In this document: one piece after another, positions 1-7,963 of the stretch
Position numbering within the stretch: the stretch's first letter is position 1
Layout: every line of letters starts with the position of its first letter
From: Planctomycetaceae bacterium
GTDB taxonomy: Bacteria; Planctomycetota; Planctomycetia; Gemmatales; Gemmataceae
Length of the DNA: 46,423 nucleotides
Direction: 5' to 3'
NCBI GenBank assembly: GCA_013823135.1
Contig: PNLP01000055.1
Span: 1 to 46,423 of the forward strand
Position numbers and translations under genes: made by a program
The notes under the pieces: generated by a model
The model's input: the letters and a program-made list of their open reading frames with translations, nothing else
Told to the model about the DNA's origin: nothing
Databases searched by the model: none

Positions 1-72
1 CAGGACGCCACGTCCCACGGGGATAATAAGCCGAACGCACGCTCCCGACACCGTGTTATTCGGCGGACCGCG

Positions 73-435
73 ATGAACCTCGACGATAAGGTGTGTTATT
101 GTTTCCACGTCAGTCACCGCAAGCTGGTGAACTGGGTGCGATTGAACAACCCGAAGGTGCCGAGCCAGCTCTCGGAATGTGGCGGGGCCGGCACGGGCTG
201 CGGCTGGTGTATCCCGTTCCTGAAGCAGATCTTCAAGCGGGGAACGGCGGTGAAACTGAACCCGGCGTGTCAGCCGATTATGGCCGACGATGCGCTCGCA
301 GACCTGACGCCGGAGGAATACGCGGCGCTGCGTGCAGAATACGTGAAGGCCGGCCACGGCGTGCCCCCCGAAGGCGCCGAACCGCTACCGGACGGCGACC
401 GGGGGGAGCAGGGGCAACCCACAAGTAGTGCTTAA
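73..435 (+). CDS. BFD-like [2Fe-2S]-binding protein
   Basis: Small protein (120 aa) with the cysteine layout of the bacterioferritin-associated ferredoxin (BFD) domain. C8-x-C10 lies near the start and C43-x-x-C46 follows a Gly-rich stretch, with an extra C36; four of these can hold a [2Fe-2S] cluster. The last ~50 residues are acidic, rich in Pro and Gly, and look disordered. Family members hand electrons to bacterioferritin or sit as domains in NAD(P)H-dependent reductases. No bacterioferritin or reductase is nearby, so the partner is unknown. It starts at an ATG 72 bases into the window, so its upstream context is mostly not visible. The domain call is firm; the role is open. Confidence 0.82.
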   Translation: MNLDDKVCYCFHVSHRKLVNWVRLNNPKVPSQLSECGGAGTGCGWCIPFLKQIFKRGTAVKLNPACQPIMADDALADLTPEEYAALRAEYVKAGHGVPPEGAEPLPDGDRGEQGQPTSSA

Positions 436-530
436 CGCACTGGCGACACAATGTGGCTGTTACATGCGAGTGAATATGATACCATTCAGTCCTTGTTCTG
501 GCGGTGGCTAATGCTCATTCGAGGTGCATA

Positions 531-1304
531 ATGTCAGACCATAAGGTCGAAATCGTAGACTGGTTCGCTCAACGCGAAGAAGGCTCGTATCGCGACGAGG
601 CACGGAACATCTTGGACAGCTATGCCCATCCTTGGGACATTTTGGCTGAGTTGGCCCAAAACGCGGTTGACGCGATCGATCAGAAACGGTCAGAACTCGG
701 AACGCAACTCGAGGGGGCGATCGAAATCGAGATCGATACAGTTGCCCGGTCAGTACGAGTTCGTGACAACGGTGTGGGGATCGGTGACGGGGATCTGAAA
801 CGCGTTCTCCATCCGCATTTCTCGCGGAAACGTGGGCGGTCACTGCGCGGCGAGAAAGGGGTAGGACTCACTTACATTGCGCTAACCGGTAATCGATTCG
901 AGATCGTGACCAAAACGAGCGGAGTCACGCGACAACTGACGGTGACAGGATCGCAAGACTGGATGTGCGAACGTGGTGACCGTCCCCAACTGAGGATAGA
1001 ACCAGCGAAGGACGATTCCCAAAAGGAATCGTCGTACACAAACGTGACGGTAGCAGAAATCCCAAAACCCGCCGTTGAAAGCGACGACATTGACATCTTC
1101 TCGCTATCCTTCCAGCAACTCGAATACCTCCTGCGGACCCGAACTGCCATCGGTTGGACAGGTGCACTATTCAGGCAACCCGTTCCCGCACAAACGAATG
1201 TTCAGTTGATTGTCCGGAAGAAAAATGCCGAAGCGGAATCCCGACTCATCGACTTTTCCTACGCCAGCCCAGAAACGCGGTTGCCAAAAAAAATGCAGTG
1301 GTGA
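531..1304 (+). CDS. GHKL (HSP90/MutL/MORC-like) ATPase part of a split ATPase-nuclease
   Basis: A 257-residue GHKL ATP-binding domain. Motif I is ELAQNAVDA (E40, N44), the D-x-G-x-G motif is DNGVGI (D79, G81, G83), and the glycine lid is GEKGVGL (107-113). The ATG at 531 is preferred over the upstream in-frame GTG at 504 because GAGG lies just before it. The frame ends at TGA 1302-1304, right after a run of eight A. In the -1 frame the protein continues without a break into the next entry, so the two were probably one ATPase-nuclease chain. GHKL ATPases fused to restriction-type nucleases are known among bacterial MORC/MutL-like conflict proteins. The split may be a mutation, recoding or phase variation. 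A sequencing error in the homopolymer cannot be excluded. Confidence 0.8.
   Translation: MSDHKVEIVDWFAQREEGSYRDEARNILDSYAHPWDILAELAQNAVDAIDQKRSELGTQLEGAIEIEIDTVARSVRVRDNGVGIGDGDLKRVLHPHFSRKRGRSLRGEKGVGLTYIALTGNRFEIVTKTSGVTRQLTVTGSQDWMCERGDRPQLRIEPAKDDSQKESSYTNVTVAEIPKPAVESDDIDIFSLSFQQLEYLLRTRTAIGWTGALFRQPVPAQTNVQLIVRKKNAEAESRLIDFSYASPETRLPKKMQW
1286..1293 (+). other. A8 tract forming a -1 slippery heptamer (A AAA AAA)
   Basis: Eight A residues fall as CCA AAA AAA ATG in the ATPase frame. This is the canonical A-AAA-AAA heptamer for -1 slippage, nine bases before the TGA stop. After a -1 slip the next codons are AAT GCA GTG GTG, which enter the nuclease frame directly. A one-base length change of the tract could join or break the two frames in the same way. 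I did not identify a convincing downstream stimulatory hairpin or an upstream Shine-Dalgarno stimulator. Confidence 0.6.
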
Positions 1305-2632
1305 GTTTGGATGAGGTGAGAATGCACCTGAGCAACGCGGACGCGAAGAAAATCTACGGCAAGACCATTTGCTTCCAGAAAACGCAGGCTACCAAGGCGG
1401 GGAAGGATGTTCGGATTTATTGCGTGATTATGTCTCGCCACGGGTACAGCCAACAAACTGAAGAATTGAAGTTGCCTGAGGAACTACGCGTTGAAGGAGG
1501 GATTTATGTTGCGACTAAGGGGATGCCGACTGGAATCCTTCTTCAAACTCCGAAGACAGGTCAAGCCGGGTACTGGCCAAATATCTACATGGTGATCGAA
1601 TACGACAATATAACTCTTGATCTTGGGCGAAAAAGTATTACCGCCCCAAGAGTGATTGAGATGCTCGGTAAACACGCCGCTGAAGTGTTCAACGAGGTAA
1701 GCCGGTACGTGAATTTCACTATCCGCGAGGATGAGGGGACATTAGATGCCTTAACCAGCCAAAACGAACTCCAGGATGAATTAGCAGACGTCAAGAAAGA
1801 GAAGTTAGTTGTTTTTGAGGATAACCGCGGTGGTAAATCGCTTTCTGAGTCTTACCCCGTCTTGCGACTTCCACAGCAGGAGCAAGACGTCGTTGTTCTG
1901 TTTTCGATGCTGTTGGCTCGCGGTGTCCTCCCATATCAGCTTTTGCGAGTGTCCTCCACCTACCGATACGACTGCTTCCTACAGCTTCAACATGAACGCA
2001 AGCCAATAGTCATAGTTGCCGAGTTCAAACTCTCAGGCGAATCAATACTGACTGATTTTAAAGATGCCAAGGCCAGATATGGCCAACTCCACCTTCTCAT
2101 TTGCTGGACTTTAGATGAATCGAAATTAAAGAAAAGCGGGTTTATTCTTGAATCGGTTGTGAACAAGAAAAGAGAACTCCCCGGAGCAACACACAAACTT
2201 TCCTTCCCCACCTCATCTAGCATTAAAGATCAACCGATAGCAGTGATATGTCTTTCGCAGATTCTAAATTCGGCGTATGAACTCGAGAAAGTAAATCCGC
2301 TGACCGTACTCGGGAACCAATTGTCTCGACAGTGTCGAGACAATCTGTTCTCCATACTCCGCACGCTGATCTTTCAGCACTTCGGTGCGGATGCGGGTGC
2401 CGATGTTCCAGTAGAGCAGCACGAGCGCGGAGTTGACGGCTCGGGCCGTGGCGTCGCGGGCCTGCTCAATCAGGGTGCGGACATCCCCGAGCAGGTCGGA
2501 CGGCACCGCAACGGCCGCGGGCCTGGTCGAAACGGTCTTGCGAGACGTGGGTTTCTTCTTGCTCACCCTGCCACCTCCAGAGAACCTACGTTCCGCGGCG
2601 GCCCTGGCCCTTGTCACGCGGCGGTCGTTTGA
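1301..2632 (+). CDS. PD-(D/E)XK-like nuclease part of the split ATPase-nuclease, 3' end rearranged
   Basis: This frame continues the GHKL protein. The GTG at 1301 overlaps the upstream TGA as GTGA, so reinitiation is one way to express it, although no Shine-Dalgarno precedes it; an ATG lies at 1322. The first ~200 residues look like the second lobe of a GHKL protein. Near residues 224-243 there is D224 followed by VAEFKL (E241, K243), with hydrophobic strands around it, the spacing of a PD-(D/E)XK nuclease core. From about residue 333 (near base 2300) the frame runs antisense to a DUF1016 gene fragment, and the Arg/Gly-rich tail to 2632 looks like non-native read-through. The original 3' end therefore seems lost. 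The nuclease assignment rests on motif reading only. Confidence 0.55.
   Translation: MSLDEVRMHLSNADAKKIYGKTICFQKTQATKAGKDVRIYCVIMSRHGYSQQTEELKLPEELRVEGGIYVATKGMPTGILLQTPKTGQAGYWPNIYMVIEYDNITLDLGRKSITAPRVIEMLGKHAAEVFNEVSRYVNFTIREDEGTLDALTSQNELQDELADVKKEKLVVFEDNRGGKSLSESYPVLRLPQQEQDVVVLFSMLLARGVLPYQLLRVSSTYRYDCFLQLQHERKPIVIVAEFKLSGESILTDFKDAKARYGQLHLLICWTLDESKLKKSGFILESVVNKKRELPGATHKLSFPTSSSIKDQPIAVICLSQILNSAYELEKVNPLTVLGNQLSRQCRDNLFSILRTLIFQHFGADAGADVPVEQHERGVDGSGRGVAGLLNQGADIPEQVGRHRNGRGPGRNGLARRGFLLAHPATSREPTFRGGPGPCHAAVV
2264..2566 (-). pseudogene. DUF1016 (YhcG-like) nuclease, N-terminal fragment
   Basis: Only 100 residues remain of a protein family normally more than 300 aa long. The GTG at 2566 is preceded by GGAGGTGG. 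Residues ~23-88 match the helical DUF1016 N-terminal domain, with the recognisable stretches LLYWNIGTRI, AEYGEQIV and TLSRQL. Family members continue after EYG into a GxGF/NL-type helix and then a C-terminal PD-(D/E)XK nuclease. Here identity stops after EYG (about base 2303) and the frame ends 13 residues later. The nuclease domain is missing, so it is probably inactive. It lies 19 bases downstream of ppk on the same strand and overlaps the nuclease frame antisense. Confidence 0.7.
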
Positions 2633-4814
2633 CAACACGCGGCTTCGCGACCGCCGGCACCTCGGCAACCGGAGGCGTGGCGGCGCGATTGCCGACTTCC
2701 GCGGCCTGCTCCATAAACCGCTGCTGACTCCGCAACGGGGGAACTCCTTCCGCTGGCTTCACACGCCGGTAGGTTCCGTCGGAGAGCAGTTCGCGAGCCT
2801 TCACGTTGTCCGATAGCGAGACCTTGAGGATGTCGATCACCCGCTGCCTCAGGTCGGGTTGCTCGATCGGGAACACCACCTCGACCCGGCGGCTCAGGTT
2901 GCGGTCCATCCAGTCGGCGCTGCCGACGTACACTTCCGGGTTGCCGGCGTTCTCGAAGTAGAAGATGCGGGTGTGTTCGAGGAAGCGATCGACCACGGAC
3001 GTGACGCGGATGGTGTCGCTGACCCCCGGAACTCCCGGCCGCAACGAGCAGATCCCGCGACAACAGATGTCGATCTTCACGCCCGCTTCGCTGGCACGGT
3101 AGAGTGCCTTGACCACGGCCGGTTCGAGGATGCCGTTCACCTTCACGAGCAAACGCGCCGGCTTCCCGGCCCGCTGGTTTGTGGCCTCGCGTTCGATCTT
3201 CTCGATCATCACCGTCTGGAGTCGCGATGGCGCCACCAGCAGCTTACGCCACTGCGGCAACTCGGCATATCCGGTGAGGTAGTTGAACAAGGCCGACACG
3301 TCATCTGCGAATTCGCTGTTCCCGGTGAACAGACCGATGTCGGTGTAGATGCGGGCCGTCTGCGGGTTATAGTTCCCCGTGGCGAGGTGAACGTATCGGC
3401 GGATGATGTTGTCTTCGTCACGCCGCACAACCAGCGCCACCTTGCAGTGGGTCTTCAGGCCAACGAACCCGAAGACGACGTGAACGCCCGCCTTTTCCAG
3501 TTCCTTCGCCCAGATGATATTCCGCTCCTCGTCCATGCGGGCCTTCAACTCGATGACGGCCGTCACCTGTTTGCCACGGTCGGCGGCTCGTTGTAGTGCT
3601 CGAACGATCGGCGAGTCGCTCGACGTGCGATACAGCGTCTGCTTGATTGCGAGCACGCGATCGTCGTTGGCGGCAGCCTCGATGAAATCAACCACCGGCG
3701 AGAACGACTCGTAAGGGTGGTACATCAGGATGTCGCGAGCGCGGATCGTCGGCCACGGTGCGGGCGACTGAGCGAACGCCTGCACCGGGAATGGCACGAA
3801 GGGCGGATCACGCAGTTCGGGGAACCCGGGCACGCCGCAGATCTGGAACAAGCCGCTGAGGTCGAGCGGACCAGGGATCTGGTACACATCGGCGGGATTC
3901 AGATGCAAGCCTTCAGCCAGGAATTGCTCGATGTCCTGGGGCGCACCGGCTTCGATCTCCAACCGCACGGGGTGACCTCGCCGCCGAGCGCGAACGTGCG
4001 CTTCGATTTCTTCCAGCAGGTCATCAACTTCGTCGTCGAGTTCGTACTCGCTGTCGCGAGTCAGTCGGAAGGCCGCGGCCCGCCCGAGTTCCATACCGGG
4101 GAACAAATCGCTGAGATGCATCCGGATCACATCTTCGAGCGGAACGAACGCGTACGAAAGCTGTACCGAAGTTGGATCACCGGCAACCTCCGCACTGTTC
4201 GCCTTTGCACCACTCACGGCCGCCGGTAAGGGAACAAACCGCTGCATCACGCCGGGAACCTGAACGACCGCGTAGAGCGTGTCGGCATCGCCGGGCCGGC
4301 GCAACGAAACAGCCACGTTCAGCGACTTGTTCAGCAGGTGCGGGAACGGGTGTGCCGGGTCGGTGGCCAGCGGGGTGAGGATGGGGAAGATTTCACGGCG
4401 GAACAATTCGCGGGTGTGCTTCCGTTCGTCCTCGCTGAGTTCGGCCGCGGTGCGGATCACGATGCCGCGTTCGAGGAGCGCGGGGAGAACTTCCGTCGTG
4501 AGGCAGCGATACTCGGTCGCGACCAGTTCCCGGACCGTTTGCCGCACCTTGTCCAGTTGCAGAGCCGGCGACATCTGATCGGCACCGTTCCCCGTTGGGA
4601 TGCCGGCCTGCACTTTCTGTTGAATGCCACCGACTCGGACCATGAAGAATTCGTCGAGGTTCGAGCTGAAGATCGCGAGGAACTTCAACCGTTCGAGCAT
4701 GGGAACGGTGGGGTCTTGCGCTTCTTCGAGCACGCGGCGGTTGAACTCCAGCCAGCTCAGGTCGCGGTTAAGGTACAGCGTCGGATCGTCGAGATTCTGA
4801 GCGGTCGGTTGCAT
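2586..4814 (-). CDS. ppk1: Polyphosphate kinase 1
   Basis: Makes inorganic polyphosphate from ATP, reversibly. The chain of 742 aa is slightly longer than the ~690 aa typical of PPK1. It opens with the PPK1 N-terminal signature (LNRDLSWLEFNRRVLEEA) and SSNLDEFFMVR. The autophosphorylated histidine is H476 in the YVHLATGNYN motif, and the second phospholipase-D-like domain ends with MDRNLSRRVEVVFPI. The last ~40 residues are Pro/Arg/Lys-rich, an addition to the usual fold. The ATG at 4814 was chosen because homology starts just after it and GAGG lies upstream; the open frame extends further with non-homologous sequence. It is divergent from the DnaJ-like gene. Confidence 0.95.
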   Translation of the reverse strand: MQPTAQNLDDPTLYLNRDLSWLEFNRRVLEEAQDPTVPMLERLKFLAIFSSNLDEFFMVRVGGIQQKVQAGIPTGNGADQMSPALQLDKVRQTVRELVATEYRCLTTEVLPALLERGIVIRTAAELSEDERKHTRELFRREIFPILTPLATDPAHPFPHLLNKSLNVAVSLRRPGDADTLYAVVQVPGVMQRFVPLPAAVSGAKANSAEVAGDPTSVQLSYAFVPLEDVIRMHLSDLFPGMELGRAAAFRLTRDSEYELDDEVDDLLEEIEAHVRARRRGHPVRLEIEAGAPQDIEQFLAEGLHLNPADVYQIPGPLDLSGLFQICGVPGFPELRDPPFVPFPVQAFAQSPAPWPTIRARDILMYHPYESFSPVVDFIEAAANDDRVLAIKQTLYRTSSDSPIVRALQRAADRGKQVTAVIELKARMDEERNIIWAKELEKAGVHVVFGFVGLKTHCKVALVVRRDEDNIIRRYVHLATGNYNPQTARIYTDIGLFTGNSEFADDVSALFNYLTGYAELPQWRKLLVAPSRLQTVMIEKIEREATNQRAGKPARLLVKVNGILEPAVVKALYRASEAGVKIDICCRGICSLRPGVPGVSDTIRVTSVVDRFLEHTRIFYFENAGNPEVYVGSADWMDRNLSRRVEVVFPIEQPDLRQRVIDILKVSLSDNVKARELLSDGTYRRVKPAEGVPPLRSQQRFMEQAAEVGNRAATPPVAEVPAVAKPRVVKRPPRDKGQGRRGT

Positions 4815-4958
4815 CGAGGTCGCCTCGGGAAGGGCCGGGCCGGCAAAAGGACAGTATAACTGCGGTCGGCAAATCGGGCATCGCGGAAGTTGAGTTGGCG
4901 TGGAATGCGACCCCACTATCGGGTGTCTGTATCCGTGAGGTCGCTCTTCGTGTTGCAA

Positions 4959-6041
4959 ATGCAAACCGAGGTCAGTGACCCCGACTACAACAACACGAGT
5001 CACACTTCATCTGCCCACTCGCTGAAGGCTCAGCATTGCGGGATATCGTGCTTGGATGATTCGCTGCTACGCTCGTGGCTCGGTTTGCCGCCCGGAGCGT
5101 GGCCACCGGATCACTACACACTGCTCGGACTGGAACGCGGGCAATGCGACCCCGCCGAGGTCGAGGGAATTGTGCTCGCGAGGATGGAACGCCTGCGGGT
5201 GCATCAACTTCTACACCCTGATCTCGTGACCGAGGGGATGAACCGCCTGGCGCAGTCACTCATCTGTCTCACCGATCCCGTCGCGCGTGCCGCCTACGAT
5301 GCGGAACGGGAACCAGCGCAACCCGTTGCTCCCGCAACCCTGGGATACGAGGTTGTTGACGAACCCGATGTTACCGCGACGGATGTCACGCAGATCATCG
5401 AGATTCCGTTCGCGCCCGGGCTTGCTCCTCCAGAAGTTGGGCCGCCGCGTGATCTGATCCCCGAGCCACTTTCCCCGGCTTACGAACTGGTGCCCGACGA
5501 TCAGGTTGCGGTTGTCCCGGAGCCGCTCCCGCAATCACAACCACCCGCACGGCGTGAACTGTTCGCCCGACTCGCGCTCGTTCGTCGGCTGATCGCGGCG
5601 TGGCAGAAGTTGAAGCCGGCGCTGGCCGATCCGCAGGAATCGCTCGCGCGCCCCGTTGCAGTTCTCTTGCTGCTTGAAGCGATTGGTGAACTCCGACCGC
5701 ACATCGAAGATTTCCGGAACGTGCTCGACCAATCGGGCGGTTCGGGGGAACGGGTGCTCGCGCTAGTCAGTCAGCGTTTCGTCTTGCCCACATTGCGGAC
5801 ACTGCTGCCGGAGCAACGGCGAGCACTGTCGCAGGACTGGCGTGATGTGGAGGTTTTACTGATCGGAGAATATGCGCAACTGCGGGAACGTGTGCGGCAA
5901 GGGAGGCCGGTGCGCAGGAATCGCAGCGTGTGGCAAGTCGCGGGTTGGGTCGCTCGCACGCCAGAAGTCGTGCTTCTCGTGTTGACCCTCGCGACCATCA
6001 TTGTGGCAATGTTCCGGACTCGCCGAGAGATATCTTCTTGA
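4959..6041 (+). CDS. DnaJ-like domain protein with C-terminal membrane anchor
   Basis: About 360 residues. Near the N-terminus the stretch PPDHYTLLGLERG, and ~45 residues later a leucine-rich helix and DPVARAAYDAE, resemble a J-domain. The HPD tripeptide is only approximated by HPD in LLHPDLVTEG, which does not sit in the usual loop. The middle is Pro/Glu-rich (about residues 120-195), followed by a helical region and one hydrophobic C-terminal segment (VVLLVLTLATIIVAMF) before a short basic end, so it is probably tail-anchored with the bulk in the cytoplasm. The start is uncertain: ATG 4959, a TTG just before LDDSLLRSW, or upstream codons are possible. Similar proteins of unknown role occur in planctomycetes. 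HU-family gene follows. Confidence 0.55.
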   Translation: MQTEVSDPDYNNTSHTSSAHSLKAQHCGISCLDDSLLRSWLGLPPGAWPPDHYTLLGLERGQCDPAEVEGIVLARMERLRVHQLLHPDLVTEGMNRLAQSLICLTDPVARAAYDAEREPAQPVAPATLGYEVVDEPDVTATDVTQIIEIPFAPGLAPPEVGPPRDLIPEPLSPAYELVPDDQVAVVPEPLPQSQPPARRELFARLALVRRLIAAWQKLKPALADPQESLARPVAVLLLLEAIGELRPHIEDFRNVLDQSGGSGERVLALVSQRFVLPTLRTLLPEQRRALSQDWRDVEVLLIGEYAQLRERVRQGRPVRRNRSVWQVAGWVARTPEVVLLVLTLATIIVAMFRTRREISS

Positions 6042-6122
6042 CATGAATCCATGCCCCATCTAGACTTAGGCCAGAAACCCAAATTACGAATCCGGGCCAA
6101 ATCCCCTCGAGGGTCCCCTCTC

Positions 6123-6650
6123 GTGACCAAGAAAGAGATCGTCCGGGACATCTGCCAGCGAGCCAACGATGAGGAACTCATCGCCAAGGGTAACCTCACC
6201 CAGCTCGCCACGAAAGAAATCGTCCAGTGGACGTTTGAAGCGATTATTGCGACTCTCGTGAGCGAGGGCCGCATCGAGCTCCGCAACTTCGGCGTGTTCG
6301 AAGTGAAACAGCGCAAGCCCCGTAAAGCTCGCAATCCGCGAACGGGGGCTCGCGTCGATGTCGAGGCGAAGAACGTCGTCACCTTCCAGCCTGGCAAGAC
6401 CATGGAAGAGAAGGTGCGAAAGTTCGCCAAGCCCATCGAGCCGAAGAAGAAAACCAAAAAGAAGGGGAAGGCTGCCGAGGGCAAGCATCTCCACGACGGG
6501 AAGCAACCCCATGACGGTAAACCCGTTGTGGAGATCAACGATGCGACGCTGATCGCCAAGTCGAAGCCGCACGTCACACCCGCACCGGAAGCAGAGCCGG
6601 AGCCCGTGGGCGTTGGCGCTTCGACCGAAACAGCCGGCGCGGTCTCCTGA
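6123..6650 (+). CDS. HU/IHF-family DNA-binding protein with long basic tail
   Basis: 175 aa from the GTG at 6123, which gives the usual HU start (MTKKEIVRDI). Residues 1-95 are a complete HU fold: helical dimerisation part, then beta-arm with FGVFEVKQRKPRKARNPRTG (the proline-tip RNPRTG motif) and a VVTFQPGK end. HU normally ends near residue 90-95. Here ~80 further residues follow: a Lys-rich block (EPKKKTKKKGK), a His/Asp/Gly block with HDGKQPHDGKP, and an acidic Pro-rich end. The tail recalls eukaryote-histone-like extensions of bacterial HU proteins and may help compact the nucleoid. An upstream ATG at 6051 is in frame but adds non-conserved residues. Confidence 0.88.
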   Translation: MTKKEIVRDICQRANDEELIAKGNLTQLATKEIVQWTFEAIIATLVSEGRIELRNFGVFEVKQRKPRKARNPRTGARVDVEAKNVVTFQPGKTMEEKVRKFAKPIEPKKKTKKKGKAAEGKHLHDGKQPHDGKPVVEINDATLIAKSKPHVTPAPEAEPEPVGVGASTETAGAVS

Positions 6651-6693
6651 CATGCGTGTTGTTTTGAAGCTGCGGATGCTGTGGGTGGCATAG

Positions 6694-6729
6694 CCAGGGG
6701 CTTGTTCACTTCGCTCACTGCACCCCTGG
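6694..6729. repeat. CCAGGGG...CCCCTGG stem-loop
   Basis: A 7-bp perfect stem around a 22-base spacer containing TTCACTTCGCTCACTG, 40 bases after the HU gene stop. It could end HU transcription, but no T-run follows. The composition suggests a dispersed planctomycete intergenic repeat; only one copy is in this window. Confidence 0.45.
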
Positions 6730-6740
6730 TCCACTTCAAC

Positions 6741-6996
6741 CGAAGCAATGGCACGCGGATGAAGAGGATGAAGCGCGGATGAAAAGGATCAAACAAAAGC
6801 AGAAAGCAGTTTGATCCGCAGATTACACAGATGGACACAGATTGGAAAACCAAGACAGTGAGAGCGGGTTACAAACACAACTCTGCTTGCTTGTCTGTCT
6901 TCAAATCTGTGTCCATCTGCGTAATCTGTGGATCACTCTCTTCTCTGATCCTCTTGATCCGCGATTCATCTGCGAGATCCGCGTGCCATTGCTTCG
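6741..6996. repeat. 256-bp imperfect inverted repeat (MITE-like or structured RNA)
   Basis: This fills most of the 389-base gap between the HU gene and the WD40 genes. The outer 20 bases (6741-6760 and 6977-6996) are perfectly inverted. Inner blocks at 6771-6790 and 6944-6967 are imperfectly inverted. A third block at 6813-6843 pairs with 6904-6934 with 29 of 31 bases matching. The central loop is about 60 bases. No convincing reading frame lies inside and I saw no clear target-site duplication. It may be a MITE-like relic or a long hairpin transcript, and could act as a transcription barrier between convergent units. Confidence 0.7.
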
Positions 6997-7039
6997 ATTT
7001 GATCTCCTCCCAGGTCACTGATGCTCGTTAGTCTTTCTT

Positions 7040-7954
7040 TCACAAGTCCACATCCCACACCACGATGTGGCCGTCATCACTTCCCGCTGCGCACAGCGTT
7101 CCGTCCGGCGACACTGCTGCCACCCACACTTTGCCGACGCCCCAGTTGAACGACCGCACCTCGCGTCCGGTGTTCGCGTCCCACACGCGAGCGGTGCCGT
7201 CCAACCCCGCTGTGAGCACGTTTCCATCCGGTAAGAAGCCGACCCCCTTCACGCTTTTGCCGTGGCCGGGGATCAGCACGGGGCTCGAATCGAGATCGGC
7301 CGGCGTCCACACGACGGCACGGTGACCAAGTACCAGCGCCAGCCGTGCGTCGTCGCGGGTGAACGCGAAGCCATTCACGCTCGCGCCCATCGGCGACTTT
7401 GGCGTGGGGTCGCGGAACTGCCGCATCTCTTTGTCGTTCGGGATCGCTGCGGGGTGCAGGTGCAGGTACCACCCGGCGACGGCGAAGTAGTTCCCCGCGG
7501 GCGAGAAGCCGATCAGAGGCATGCCGGGGTGTGCAAGCGACACCTTGCGGTCGGGTTGGCGGGGCTTGTCGCCAGTCGAACGGGTGGGATCGATCCATTC
7601 CGCGAGGCCACCCATTGAGGTGGCGACGAGCCGGGTGCCGTCCGCGGAGATGGCGATGGTGTCGGGCGTGCCGGTGTGGTTGTACAGGTCCGCGACGGGC
7701 TCGCCTGTTGTGGCGTTCCATACCCGGATGCCGTCGTACCCGCTGTTCCCCGCGAGGTGCTTGTCGTCGGGGAAGAAGGCGACTCCGCAGACGGGCGCGG
7801 GGCGATCGCTGTCGAACTTCCCCGCGAGCTGACCCGTGGGCGCGTCCCACAGCCAGACGGAGTTCGACTTGCCCGCCGTGGTGGCGATGCGTGTGCCGTC
7901 CGGCGAGAACACCAGCGACCGCACCTTCTTCTCGTGAGCCTTCCAGACCAGCAT
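7040..7954 (-). CDS. WD40-repeat protein, third of a tandem trio
   Basis: 304 aa of WD40 blades: repeated FSPDG, VWLWD, GxRVW and IVVWD motifs, enough for one seven-bladed propeller. There is no signal peptide, membrane segment or fused domain, so it is probably a cytoplasmic scaffold. It begins MLVWKAHEKKVRSL and ends with SPDGTLCAAGSDDG and a closing VVWDVDL strand, matching the paralogue upstream. The ATG at 7954 follows the upstream stop by 9 bases and the stop itself is part of the ribosome site (TGAGGAG), so translation is probably coupled. Binding partner unknown. Confidence 0.85.
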   Translation of the reverse strand: MLVWKAHEKKVRSLVFSPDGTRIATTAGKSNSVWLWDAPTGQLAGKFDSDRPAPVCGVAFFPDDKHLAGNSGYDGIRVWNATTGEPVADLYNHTGTPDTIAISADGTRLVATSMGGLAEWIDPTRSTGDKPRQPDRKVSLAHPGMPLIGFSPAGNYFAVAGWYLHLHPAAIPNDKEMRQFRDPTPKSPMGASVNGFAFTRDDARLALVLGHRAVVWTPADLDSSPVLIPGHGKSVKGVGFLPDGNVLTAGLDGTARVWDANTGREVRSFNWGVGKVWVAAVSPDGTLCAAGSDDGHIVVWDVDL

Positions 7955-7963
7955 CGCGACTCC

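Noticed and set aside
2320..2344. Perfect 11-bp palindrome with a 3-base loop inside the DUF1016 fragment
   Set aside because: It falls on the QIVSTLSRQL coding stretch conserved in the family, so codon content explains it better than a regulatory site.
2614..4859. Several open frames antisense to ppk1
   Set aside because: They are high-GC shadows with low-complexity Arg/His/Pro content and no start signals.
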